Source: Arsenicicoccus dermatophilus
Lineage (GTDB): Bacteria > Actinomycetota > Actinomycetes > Actinomycetales > Dermatophilaceae
DNA length: 64,000 nt
Assembly: GCF_022568795.1 (NCBI RefSeq)
Contig: NZ_JAKZHU010000001.1
Span: 1,426,001 to 1,490,000, forward strand
Reading direction: 5' to 3'
Both the position numbers and the translations under genes were made by a program. The notes beneath the pieces were generated by a model that was not told the origin of the DNA, searched no databases, and was given only the letters and a program-made list of their open reading frames with translations. Below, piece after piece: positions 35,869-44,480 of the stretch (position 1 is its first letter; each line of letters begins with the position of its first letter).

Positions 35869-37119
35869 ATGACCACCCCCAACCCCCGCCGCGTCGTCAT
35901 CACCGGCCTCGGCGCCACGACCCCCCTGGGCGGCACCGTCGCCGACACCTGGGAGGCGGTCCTCGCGGGACGCTCGGGCGCCCGCACCATGCCCTTCGAC
36001 TGGGTGGAGGAGTACGACCTGCCGGTGCGCTTCGCCGCGACGCTGGCCGTGCCGACCGCTGACGTGCTCACCAAGGTCGAGTTCAAGCGCCTGGACCCCT
36101 CCGCGCAGGCCGCCCTCGTCGCCGCCCGTGAGGCCTGGGCCGACGCGGGCGCGCCCGATGTCGAGCCGGAGCGCTTCGCGAGCGTCGTCGGCTCCGGCAT
36201 CGGCGGCGTGTGGACCCTGCTCGACCAGTGGGACAACCTGCGCGAGAAGGGCCCCCGCCGGGTCTACCCGCTGTCGGTGCCGATGCTCATGCCCAACTCT
36301 CCCGCCGCCACGGTCTCCCTGGAGCTGGGGGCCCGGCTGGGTGCCCACACCCCGGTCAGCGCCTGCGCCTCCGGCGCCGAGGCCATGGCGGTGGGGCTGG
36401 AGATGATCCGCTGGGGTCGCGCCGACGTCGTCGTCTGCGGCGGCACCGAGGCCGCCGTGCACCCGCTGCCGATCGCCGGCTTCGCCGCCATGCAGGCGCT
36501 GTCCACGCGCAACGACGACCCGACGCGGGCGTCCCGGCCCTACGACAAGGCCCGGGACGGCTTCCTGCTCGCCGAGGGTGCCGGGCTGTTCGTGCTCGAG
36601 GCCGAGGAGCACGCCCGTGCGCGTGGCGCGCGGGTGCACGCCGAGCTGGCGGGCGCGGGCTGCTCCGCGGACGCCCACCACATCGCGGCCCCCGAGCCGG
36701 AGGGCGCCGGTGCCTCGCGGGCGATGGTCGAGGCGGTCGCGTCCGCCGGGCTGACGGGCAGCGACCTGTGCCACGTCAACGCGCACGCCACCTCCACCCC
36801 GGTCGGTGACCTGGCAGAGTCACGCGCCATCCGTCGCGCCTTCGCCGACGCCACGGACGGCATGTGCGTCTCGGCGACCAAGTCGATGACGGGGCACCTG
36901 CTCGGGGCCGCCGGTGCCCTGGAGGCGATCCTGACCGTCCTGTCCATCCGCGACCGCGTCGCCCCGGCCACCATCAACGTCGACGACTTCGACGAGGCGG
37001 TCCGGCTGGACGTCGTCCGGGGCGAGCACCGCACCCTGCCGGACGGGCAGATCGCCGCCCTCAACAACTCCTTCGGCTTCGGCGGCCACAACGTCGCGCT
37101 GGTGCTGCGGTCGGCCTGA
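35869..37119 (+). CDS. fabF: Beta-ketoacyl-ACP synthase II FabF
   Basis: Elongates acyl-ACP with malonyl-ACP. The 416-residue protein starts RRVVITGLGATTPLG, has the nucleophile Cys in VSACASGAEAMAVG, and the two catalytic histidines in NAHATSTPVGD and SMTGHLLGAAGALE, with NNSFGFGGHN near the end. CACGAGGAG precedes the ATG 35869. It is the last gene of the fab operon and closes on a hairpin shared with the convergent DUF3145 gene. Confidence 0.95.
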   Translation: MTTPNPRRVVITGLGATTPLGGTVADTWEAVLAGRSGARTMPFDWVEEYDLPVRFAATLAVPTADVLTKVEFKRLDPSAQAALVAAREAWADAGAPDVEPERFASVVGSGIGGVWTLLDQWDNLREKGPRRVYPLSVPMLMPNSPAATVSLELGARLGAHTPVSACASGAEAMAVGLEMIRWGRADVVVCGGTEAAVHPLPIAGFAAMQALSTRNDDPTRASRPYDKARDGFLLAEGAGLFVLEAEEHARARGARVHAELAGAGCSADAHHIAAPEPEGAGASRAMVEAVASAGLTGSDLCHVNAHATSTPVGDLAESRAIRRAFADATDGMCVSATKSMTGHLLGAAGALEAILTVLSIRDRVAPATINVDDFDEAVRLDVVRGEHRTLPDGQIAALNNSFGFGGHNVALVLRSA

Positions 37120-37127
37120 CCGCGCGC

Positions 37128-37169
37128 GCAGGCCTGGTCCCTCCCCACCCGGGGAAGGACCAGGCCTGC
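37128..37169. terminator. Terminator between fabF and the DUF3145 gene
   Basis: Perfect 13-bp inverted repeat (37128-37140 and 37157-37169) around a C/G-rich 16-nt loop, 9 nt after the fabF stop. The genes converge here, so it can act on both strands. Confidence 0.78.
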
Positions 37170-37220
37170 GGCACACCTGAGGGGTCGGCGCCGGTGCACA
37201 CCGCGGGGCCGGCTCCAGGA

Positions 37221-37757
37221 TCAGCCCACCTTGTGCAACCAGCGCACCGGAGCGCCCTCGCCACCCTCGCGGTAGTCCTCCAGCTCCCGGTCCCAGGGCT
37301 CGCCGAGCAGCTGGTCCATGATCTCGGCGAAGGCCCGTGGGTCGCCCTGGGCCTGCGCGACGGCGTGCCGCAGCCGGTCCTCGTTGACCACCGCGTCGCC
37401 GCTCGCGGAGATCCACGTGTGGTGCAGACCGAGCTCGGGGGTGTGCGACCAGCGGGAGCCGTCGCAGCCGGGGCTGGGCTCCTCGGTGATCTCGTAGCGC
37501 AAGGACTCCCAGCCACGAAGCGCGCTCGCCAGAGCGGCGCCCGTGCCGGCGGGTCCGATCCAGTTGACCTCCGCGCGCATCAGGCGGCGCTCGGCAGGCT
37601 GGATCGTCCAGTCGAGCGAGACCGGGGTGCCGAGGACACCCTGGAGAGCCCACTCGACGTGCGGGCATGACGCGGTGGAGGCGCTGTGGACGAACACAAC
37701 ACCCCTGGTGTGGGCGGCGACGTCGCCACCACGCTGCAGTGCGGTTGCACGAGACAT
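37221..37757 (-). CDS. DUF3145 protein
   Basis: The product is 178 residues, GVVFVHSASTASCPHVEWAL then LDWTIQPAERRLMRAEVNW and a C-terminal REGGEGAPVRWLHKVG. This is DUF3145, an actinobacterial family of unknown function found next to the fab cluster in Streptomyces as well. It has no membrane segment or recognised catalytic motif. The ATG at 37757 is preceded by AGGAGG at ideal distance; an upstream in-frame ATG has no such site. Confidence 0.87.
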   Translation of the reverse strand: MSRATALQRGGDVAAHTRGVVFVHSASTASCPHVEWALQGVLGTPVSLDWTIQPAERRLMRAEVNWIGPAGTGAALASALRGWESLRYEITEEPSPGCDGSRWSHTPELGLHHTWISASGDAVVNEDRLRHAVAQAQGDPRAFAEIMDQLLGEPWDRELEDYREGGEGAPVRWLHKVG

Positions 37758-37919
37758 CCGGAACCTCCTGTGTGCGAGGGACGTCTTCCCCAACGACCTC
37801 GACCAGGACCAGTCATGCAATCACTCTGCGTTGCCAACTATGCCGCATGGGGGGCACGTTGACCACCCCCTGACGACGCGACACGCGGCGTGGTGCCGAG
37901 CCTGCCGCGCCGATCCGAC

Positions 37920-39359
37920 TCAGGCGATGCCGAGCGGTGAACCCGGGGTGAACCCCGGGAAGATCGTCGCCAGCCCGTCCCGGTTGAGCAGTCGTGCGGA
38001 GATCAGTTCGGACAATACCTCGCGGTAGTCCGTGGTGATCGGCACGTCCCCCTGCACCAGGTTGGCGTCGGACAGGGTGGGGATCGAGCCGTAGACCTTG
38101 CCTCCGTTGATCCCCCCGCCGGCGACGAACATGACGTTGCCGTGGCCGTGGTCGACCCCCTGGTCGCCGTTCTCCCGGACGCGGCGACCGAACTCACTCA
38201 TCGTGACGACGGTGATCCGCTGCCACAGGTCCCCGAGCTCGGTGCGCAGCACGTCCAGACCCCGGTCGAGGTCGTTGGCGCGCTTCCAGATCCACGCGTT
38301 CGTGTCGGTGGAGGCGCCCAGGCCGCGGTGCATGTCCCAGTCGTCGTGGTCGATGCAGGCCACCTCGAGCCCGCGTCCGGACCTGGCCACCGCCGCGATG
38401 TCCCGCATGCCGTCGAAGAACGGGGAGGAGTAACCGTCCGGGGCCTTGGGGCGGTTGGCGGCGGCGCTGCGCAGGTCCGACAGGCGGGCCACGGAGGCCA
38501 GCGTGGCGGCCGCGGTGGCAGCGGCCTCTCCCCCGGCCCGTCGGTAGAACCCGTCGATGATGGAGGTGATGCGGGGGACGGTGACCCCGTCGGTGCTGTA
38601 GGTCGGGTGCAGACCGAAGGACGCCAGCTGGGCGATCGCGGTGGTCTCGAAGTCGGGGCTCGACAGGGACATCGCCACCTGGCTGCCGCGGGTGATCGCC
38701 CGCACCGTCCCCTGCAGGCCCCCGGTCGTCGCCAGGTGGCGCGCGAGCCAGCCGGAGCGCATGTTCGCGGGGGCGGCCCACTCCATCGCGTTCATGTCCT
38801 CGAAGTGGGAGCGGGTGACGGCCGGGTTGCCCGCCCCGACCACGACGGCGAGCTGGCCGGCGTCATACATCGCCTTGGCCTTGGGCATGGCCGGGTTGAG
38901 CCCGTACCGCGCGTCGAGCGGGAGGGCCGCCTCCGGCCTGATGCCGATGCCCGGGCGGTTGGCGAGGTACTGCGCGTCCGTCAGCGGCGGGACCAGGGAC
39001 AGGCCGTCGGCGCCCCCGCGCATGAAGATCACGACGAGCAGGTCGCGGGAGGTCGCCGTGGCCCCGAAGGCGTAGCGCGGCGCAGCGGACTCGGCGAGCA
39101 GGGCGCCGACGCCGAGGGCGGCGCCCTGCAGCACCGTGCGGCGTCGCACCGGGCCGCGCCAGCCGCACCGATCCGCGATCTCGTCGGCGTCGGGCTCCGG
39201 GCGGACCCGGGCGACGTGGGCCGCGGCGGCCTGCGGGCTCATGACCCGGGGTCCGTCCGGCGTCCGGACGAGGAGGTGGTTGCGGGACTCGTCGTGGTGG
39301 TGCATCGGGGTGACGAGGTCCTCGTGCAGCAGCGGCGAGAAGGGGTCTGGGCGGGTCAT
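37920..39359 (-). CDS. DUF1501 protein, Tat-exported
   Basis: The product is 479 residues. A twin-arginine signal (VRRRTVLQGAALGVGALLAE, about 71-90) follows a roughly 70-residue N-terminal part with a His-rich stretch. The DUF1501 domain begins DLLVVIFMRGGADGLSLVPP and includes MSEFGRRVRENGDQGVDHG and NVMFVAGGGINGGKVYG, which recall alkaline-phosphatase/sulfatase-fold metal sites. The substrate is unknown. DUF1501 and DUF1800 genes pair widely (Planctomycetes, Proteobacteria, Actinobacteria), as here, with 45 nt between them. Confidence 0.88.
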   Translation of the reverse strand: MTRPDPFSPLLHEDLVTPMHHHDESRNHLLVRTPDGPRVMSPQAAAAHVARVRPEPDADEIADRCGWRGPVRRRTVLQGAALGVGALLAESAAPRYAFGATATSRDLLVVIFMRGGADGLSLVPPLTDAQYLANRPGIGIRPEAALPLDARYGLNPAMPKAKAMYDAGQLAVVVGAGNPAVTRSHFEDMNAMEWAAPANMRSGWLARHLATTGGLQGTVRAITRGSQVAMSLSSPDFETTAIAQLASFGLHPTYSTDGVTVPRITSIIDGFYRRAGGEAAATAAATLASVARLSDLRSAAANRPKAPDGYSSPFFDGMRDIAAVARSGRGLEVACIDHDDWDMHRGLGASTDTNAWIWKRANDLDRGLDVLRTELGDLWQRITVVTMSEFGRRVRENGDQGVDHGHGNVMFVAGGGINGGKVYGSIPTLSDANLVQGDVPITTDYREVLSELISARLLNRDGLATIFPGFTPGSPLGIA

Positions 39360-39404
39360 GTCTGCTCCGGTATGACGAGAGGGCGGCGTGCCGGGTGGGG
39401 CGCG

Positions 39405-41050
39405 TCAGCGCAGGAAGGCGTAGGGACTGGCGAAGACGAGGCGCACGGCCTCCGGCAACCACCCGATCACGGAGGCGTAGGAGAGCGTGTCGGAGCTCGT
39501 GGCGGGCCTCTCGCCGTAGCTGCAGAGCCATGACGCGATAGCTGCCACGTCCTCCTCGCGCCAGGTGTAGCCCGTCAGGTCGGTGGTGATGCGACGAGCG
39601 GTGGCCAGGACGTTGTCGCCTTCCTTGACCCCCAGTGCCAGATCCCATCGGGGGCGGGTGTCACCGCTGGTCTGGTCCACCTGGTTCGGGTACATCGGCC
39701 CGTCGCCCCAGCCCCAGGTCAGGGCGTGGCTGAGGTTCCACGAGGCCAGGGTGGCGCCCGTGGTGCGCCACGCGGCGGCGACGTCGGGATAGCCGTCCAC
39801 CCGGGGCCACGCACGCGGCCCATGCCCGGTGCCGGCCACCTGCCAGAAGTAGTTACTCATGGCGAAGGGGTTGACCGTGATGGATTGGGCGAACGAGTAC
39901 CCCGTGGGCTTGGCGGCGCGGGTCAAGCCCGAGACGAGCTCGAACGGCCGAGTCCACTTGGCTCCCACAGAGCTCCAGAACTCCGGGTGGTTGAAGAGCT
40001 TGCGCAGGACCGGAACGATGGCCGTGTCGGCCGCGAGGTAGGTCGAGGCCAACGCCTGGACCAACGATGCGGAGGGGGTGTCGGAGACGAACCTCGTGGC
40101 GATCCGTCGGGCGATCCGGGTGGCCGTCGCGGGGTGCCGGGCCAGGTAGTCGGTGTAGGCGCGGACCACCGCCGGTCCGCCCTCGGGGGTGGCGTTGGCG
40201 TGGCTGAAGCCCATCACTCTCACTGGACCGACGTGGTGCGCCCAGGACTGATAAGACGGAGCGAAGGTGTTCCAGTCGATGGACTGGCCGGTGAGGATGA
40301 GGGCGGACTGTCGCACGTCCGTCTCGGTGTAGCTCCCCACCCCGACGGAGTACAGCTCGATGATCTCGCGACCCAGGTTCTCGTTGGGGTTGTCCTTCGA
40401 GCTCACGTCGTTGTCCAACAGGTTGAGCAAGGCGGGATGCGTCACCGCGGCGTGCAGCAGGTCGGCGTAGCGCCCGAAGGCATGTCGGCGCAGGACGAAC
40501 TGGTCGTACTCCAGCACGAAGGAGCTCGCCTTGCTGCGGTAGGGGACGTAGAGCAGGTCGCCGAACAGCTGCACGACGTTCTCCCAGAGCACCCGTGTGG
40601 TGAACAGGGGGCGGACGGCGGCTGCGTGAGCCATGACGGGTCCCCCCGGAAGGCCTGACCGTTGACCCGATCTGCCAGCTGACGCGTCGTGAGCGCGAGC
40701 CAGGGGAAGTGCTGCGCCGCGAGCTGGTCCCAGGTGGGGTCCGCGAGCGCGGTCGGGTTCAGCTGCTGGTCGAGCCAGGCGCGGGTGCCGAGCCGCTGGA
40801 TGTCTGCCGCGATCGCTGCGGTGGGGGCGAGGGCGCAGCGCCGGGCCAGGTGCCAGGCCGCGGTGGTGCGCAGGGGAAGCGACGTGGCGTGGACGGAGGT
40901 GGCCACCGCGGGCACCGTGTGGGTCAGGCGTGCGCTGGGGGTCGCGGTGCGGGACGTGCCCACGGTGCGCGGCGCCGCCGCGCCCGGGCGGGGCGGGGTG
41001 GGGACGGCAGGGTGCCGGGCGGTGAGGGGCGCTAGGCGCGATGCAGTCAT
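39405..41050 (-). pseudogene. DUF1800 protein, frameshifted
   Basis: The N-terminal part (from ATG 41050) has AWHLARRCALAPTAAIAADI and LGTRAWLDQQLNP, typical DUF1800 openings. After GQAFRGDP it leaves frame. The rest continues in another frame as LFTTRVLWENVVQLFGD, NENLGREIIELYSVG and SALILTGQSIDWN, through to 39405. The break is at a run of six C on the plus strand (40642-40647); one added base gives one frame of about 548 residues, the usual size. There is no clear signal peptide. Function is unknown; partner of the DUF1501 protein downstream. Either a sequencing error or a real lesion. Confidence 0.85.
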
Positions 41051-41063
41051 GGGACCAGACCTT

Positions 41064-41187
41064 CACTGTCGATTCGATATCTCGACAGTGTGTAGTCAAT
41101 CTGGGCCAAGTTCGAGGGGGATCTGACCTGTTCAGGCGTACCTGAAGCCTGATTCAATCGCACAGAGTAATAGTCCCGGGTGACTAT
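41064..41187. promoter_or_regulatory. Cluster of three inverted repeats upstream of the DUF1800/DUF1501 unit
   Basis: CACTGTCGA-N9-TCGACAGTG (41064-41090, 9-bp perfect arms), TTCAGG-N4-CCTGAA (41131-41146) and ATAGTC-N6-GACTAT (41170-41187) all lie in a 232-bp gap that is more AT-rich than its surroundings. The first ends 14 bp before the DUF1800 ATG. They look like operators for separate regulators. Confidence 0.45.
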
Positions 41188-41282
41188 CCTGCCCTGGCCC
41201 GTCATCCCGGCACACGCGTGCGGCCGAGCAGGGCGCAGGTGCTCGCGGGCGGTAGGCTGGCCCATCGGCGCCCCGGCGCCGC

Positions 41283-41359
41283 GGGACGGTAGCTCAGTCG
41301 GTCAGAGCAGCGGACTCATAATCCGTCGGTCCTGGGTTCAAGCCCCAGCCGTCCTACCA
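41283..41359 (+). tRNA. tRNA with CAT anticodon (elongator Met, or Ile2)
   Basis: A complete cloverleaf: acceptor GGGACGG/CCGTCCT with a G1-U72 pair, D-stem GCTC/GAGC, anticodon stem GCGGA/TCCGT with loop CTCATAA (anticodon CAT), T-stem CTGGG/CCCAG with TTCAAGC, discriminator A, and an encoded CCA (41357-41359). It lacks the three G-C pairs below the anticodon loop of initiator tRNA. Whether it is elongator Met or lysidine-modified Ile2 cannot be settled by eye. Confidence 0.9.
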
Positions 41360-41397
41360 TCCACTCCCCCGCAGGCCGGCCGGCCGCCTGCCCGTCG

Positions 41398-42231
41398 TCA
41401 GACGCGGGCGTGCCGCGCACGGAAGAAGAGATACACCCCGAAGGCCGCGAAGCCGAGGGTCATCAGCACCATCAGGACCCGCCCGAAGGGCTGCTCCAGC
41501 ACGAACTTGAAGGCCGCGTCCAGCCCGTTGGCCTTGGCGACCGAGTTGTTCAGCGCCCCGAGCACGAAGAGCAGACCCACGACCATGAGCGCCACCCCGC
41601 GGGTCGGGTAGCCGATCTGTCCGGCGCGCACCGCGACCGGGCCCGGGTCGTCGGCCAGGTCGCGCAGGAACTTCTTCCTGATTCCCTTGGCGACGTGGTA
41701 GACCCCGACCCCGAGGATCGTCAGGCCCACCAGGGCCACGAAGAAGCGCCCGCCGAAGCCCCCCATGAGCGTGCGAGTCAGGTCCTGCGTCGTGCGGGCA
41801 CCGGACGAGCCGTGTCCACGCGCGAAGCCGAAGCACGAGAACGCCAGGACGGCGAAGACGACGGCCTTGGCGGCGTCCTTGGCCCGGTCCTTCCACTCGG
41901 CATACACGCCGGGAACCAGCACCTCGGTGAGCTGCCACAGCGCCAGGCCGCCGAAGCCGACGACGCCGAGCCACAGGGCGATCAGGCCCGGGGTGGACGA
42001 GGCGAGCGTGGCGAAGGCGCCGGACTGGTCTGCCTGGCCGGTGGGCTTGAGCATGGCGAGCTGCAGGCAGATCCAGGCGATGACCAGGTGAAGCAGCCCG
42101 TTGACGGCATACCCGACCCGCGCAGCCAGCTCCAGGACCGGGTGGTCCCCCGCCTGCTGGGCGATCCCCTCGACCCGGTCCTCCAGGTCACCGTCACCGG
42201 CCTTGACCACGCGCGAACGTCCGTTGTCCAT
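41398..42231 (-). CDS. DUF1206 integral membrane protein
   Basis: The product is 277 residues with six hydrophobic segments arranged as three repeated pairs, the DUF1206 layout: AARVGYAVNGLLHLVIAW, FVALVGLTILGVGVYHVAKG and AGQIGYPTRGVALMVVGLLF each open a repeat. Function is unknown. The ATG 42231 is chosen; one 15 nt upstream is possible. It is divergent from the binding lipoprotein gene and convergent with the tRNA. Confidence 0.83.
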   Translation of the reverse strand: MDNGRSRVVKAGDGDLEDRVEGIAQQAGDHPVLELAARVGYAVNGLLHLVIAWICLQLAMLKPTGQADQSGAFATLASSTPGLIALWLGVVGFGGLALWQLTEVLVPGVYAEWKDRAKDAAKAVVFAVLAFSCFGFARGHGSSGARTTQDLTRTLMGGFGGRFFVALVGLTILGVGVYHVAKGIRKKFLRDLADDPGPVAVRAGQIGYPTRGVALMVVGLLFVLGALNNSVAKANGLDAAFKFVLEQPFGRVLMVLMTLGFAAFGVYLFFRARHARV

Positions 42232-42352
42232 GCGGACATGATGCACGGTGGGGACGCCGCGCGGGACAAGTCCCCTCGGACAGGCTGTCGCCGCTGCCCG
42301 GCGTGATCGCGGACGGCGGATACGGTAGGCACCGGAGCGAGGAGGGACAGGT

Positions 42353-43174
42353 ATGACGAGCAGCGGGGTACGCCGGCGGGCGGCGGCGCTCGTGGCGCTG
42401 GGTGCGATCGCGAGCGTGCTCGGCGGGTGCGCCCAGCCGGAGCCGTCGGTGGGTGTGTCCTACGACCGTCCCGGCCTGGGGATCCGGGCGGCCTACGACC
42501 TGTCCGGCTTCGACTACGTCCTGGCCCGCGATCTCATGGCCCGCCTCGGGCACCCCGGCCCCAAGGACCTGGCCTACGTCGCGGTGCCGGAGCGGAGGGT
42601 GACCCCGCAGTCCACGGATCTGCCCTACGACGTCCTCGTCGCGGCCTATCCCGCGACCCCCGCCCTGCGTGCCCGCGCCGACCTCGTCGGGCCCTACCTG
42701 CGCGGGCACCAGGAGGTCGCGGTGCGCGCCTCGGACCGCGACACCGTCACCCCGGCCTCCCTCTCGGGCCGCACGGTGTGCGCAGTCCTCGGCAGCGAGC
42801 TGGGCCGCACCTCCCCGAAGACCTTCCCCGGAGCGCACATCACCTACCGCGAGACGGTCTCCACCTGCCTGACCGAGCTGCGCCACGGCCAGGTCGACGC
42901 GGTCACCGACGAGGGCCTGGCCCTGCGCGGCTACGTCGCCAACGCCCCTTTCTCGGGAGCCGTCAAGGTCGTGGACCTGCGGCTGCCGTCGATCGACTAC
43001 TACATCGCTGTCTCCCGGCGGATCCCCGGCCTGTGCGGCTCGATCCGGGACGCGCTGCGGTCCGCGGTGCGGGACGGGAGCTGGTCCCGGGTGTATGCCG
43101 AGCAGCTGGTGCGCACCGGCGTGGTCGGGAGCGTCCCCGCACCACCGGCGACGATCACCGGCTGCAGCAGCTGA
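42353..43174 (+). CDS. Family 3 extracellular solute-binding lipoprotein
   Basis: The product is 273 residues with a lipoprotein signal: RRRAAALVALGAIASVLGGC, with the lipidated Cys at 26. The mature part resembles amino-acid-type periplasmic binding proteins: GIRAAYDLSGFDYVLARDLM, a mid-region SLSGRTVCAVLGSEL, then DAVTDEGLALRGYV and a C-terminal DGSWSRVYAEQLV. No permease or ATPase gene is adjacent, so it is an orphan; it may serve a transporter elsewhere or a sensing role. GAGGAGGGAC precedes the ATG. Confidence 0.8.
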   Translation: MTSSGVRRRAAALVALGAIASVLGGCAQPEPSVGVSYDRPGLGIRAAYDLSGFDYVLARDLMARLGHPGPKDLAYVAVPERRVTPQSTDLPYDVLVAAYPATPALRARADLVGPYLRGHQEVAVRASDRDTVTPASLSGRTVCAVLGSELGRTSPKTFPGAHITYRETVSTCLTELRHGQVDAVTDEGLALRGYVANAPFSGAVKVVDLRLPSIDYYIAVSRRIPGLCGSIRDALRSAVRDGSWSRVYAEQLVRTGVVGSVPAPPATITGCSS

Positions 43175-43339
43175 CCGGTCGTGGCGGGCTGATGCTCGAC
43201 CACACCGCGACGACGTGGCCCCCTGGCCGGCGGGCCGCGACGTGCCGCCCCCTGTGCGGCTGTGGTGCGGACTCGTCACCGCCCCGCCCGTGGGTGGGCC
43301 CACCCCCCGGCTGTGGGCCCACCCGGTGCAGGGGCGCGG

Positions 43340-43693
43340 TCAGGAGACCTTGCGCATGCCGGTGACGTGGGGGTCGGCGAGCAGTCCGGCCAGGACCGTG
43401 TGGTCGGTGGTCTCGACCACGATGCCCTGTCCGGTGTGCCAGTCCAGGACGGTCAGGCCGTACTGCTGGGCGCGGCGCGCGACGAGGGCCTCGTCGCGCG
43501 CGAGCTCGTAGTCGCTGAGCCCCGTGGTGACGATGGTGATCTCGTACCGGACCGGGGCGTCCTGCGGTGCGTCGTCGCTCGTCGTGGCGATCGAGGCGGG
43601 GGTGGTGGTCCGTGCGGGGGCCGCGGTCGACGGCAGGGCCGTGCCGGCGGTCAGGGCGGCGGCCAGGGCAAGGGTGGTCATGGCGATACGCAT
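43340..43693 (-). CDS. Small secreted protein, possibly inhibitor-I9/propeptide-like
   Basis: The product is 117 residues: a Sec signal (MRIAMTTLALAAALTAGTAL, cleavage likely after TAA at about 24), a Thr/Ala-rich linker, then a roughly 70-residue domain, VRYEITIVTTGLSDYELARD to GIVVETTDHTVLAGLLADPH and VTGMRKVS. That strand-helix-strand-helix-strand pattern, with a final L-x(3)-DPxVxxM, resembles the peptidase-S8 propeptide/I9 fold, but no protease is fused or adjacent. AAGGAGAAG precedes the ATG. The family assignment is tentative. Confidence 0.55.
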   Translation of the reverse strand: MRIAMTTLALAAALTAGTALPSTAAPARTTTPASIATTSDDAPQDAPVRYEITIVTTGLSDYELARDEALVARRAQQYGLTVLDWHTGQGIVVETTDHTVLAGLLADPHVTGMRKVS

Positions 43694-44322
43694 GGGTCTT
43701 CTCCTTCGTGGGGATGGGCCAGATGCCAGGCGCCACCGAGGTAACGGTGACACCTGTTGTGCTACAACGCATTTCGTCGCGTCGACAGGACCATCCTGAT
43801 CGACGTCGCCACCACGTGCAGACCGAGGGCGCTGCACTGGTCGCCCCGCGTTCGAGAGCTATGAGTGCTCGGCCATGACCATGCAGCCGCCGCACCTCTG
43901 ACAGACCACCGGCAACGGGATGGAGGGGCGGAGGGGCCGTGATCGTTGAGGAGATATTCATCGCGTCATCGCGCCCGACATCGTCGTCAGGCGCGAGGGG
44001 GAATACCGGGGACGACCCCTGCGGCTGATCACGCTCCGTCCCGGGAAGCACCCCACGCGGGGCGTGGTCAGCAGCCGGCCGGACCTTCGTGGCGTGCCAC
44101 CAGCGAGGTCCGGGCGAGGAGGGGCGTCACCGTGTCCACCAGGGCGAGCTCGCACAGATCGTGCGCTGCCGGTGACGGCACCGCCGAAGCGCACCTGACG
44201 ATCGGGATGCCTGGAGGTGATCGATGCCGGGCAGCACTCCTGGGCTCTGCCCTGGGCGCCTCCCCCAGATCCGCGAAGACCCCTCCACCCACGGACTGGG
44301 GAGAGGGGTCTCGGTCGTCGAG
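43694..44322. other. Intergenic region without recognised genes
   Basis: About 630 bases between the small secreted protein and tRNA-Asn. GC is visibly lower in the first third. Reading frames crossing it give Arg/Pro/Ser-rich or short translations, start poorly, and show no family motif. It may contain decayed coding sequence or the promoter of the secreted protein. I see no tRNA, repeat or terminator in it. Confidence 0.5.
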
Positions 44323-44395
44323 CTCCCCCGATTGGACTCGAACCAATAACCTGCCGGTTAACAGCCGGCTGCTCTGCCAATTGAGCTACAGGGGA
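44323..44395 (-). tRNA. tRNA-Asn (anticodon GTT)
   Basis: A complete cloverleaf of 73 nt on the minus strand: acceptor TCCCCTG/CGGGGGA (one U-G pair), D-stem GCTC/GAGC, anticodon stem GCCGG/CCGGC with loop CTGTTAA (anticodon GTT), T-stem ATTGG/CCAAT with TTCGAGT, discriminator G. CCA is not encoded. Confidence 0.96.
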
Positions 44396-44480
44396 ATGCG
44401 CCGCGTCCGGCGCGAATGAGACTGTAGCAGCATCAGCGCCGCGACACCGAATCCGCCGTCACCCCGGCGTCGCCCGTCGT

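Noticed and set aside
43946-44419. Possible coding frame across the gap before tRNA-Asn
   Set aside because: It runs through the tRNA gene and has no family motif or ribosome site.
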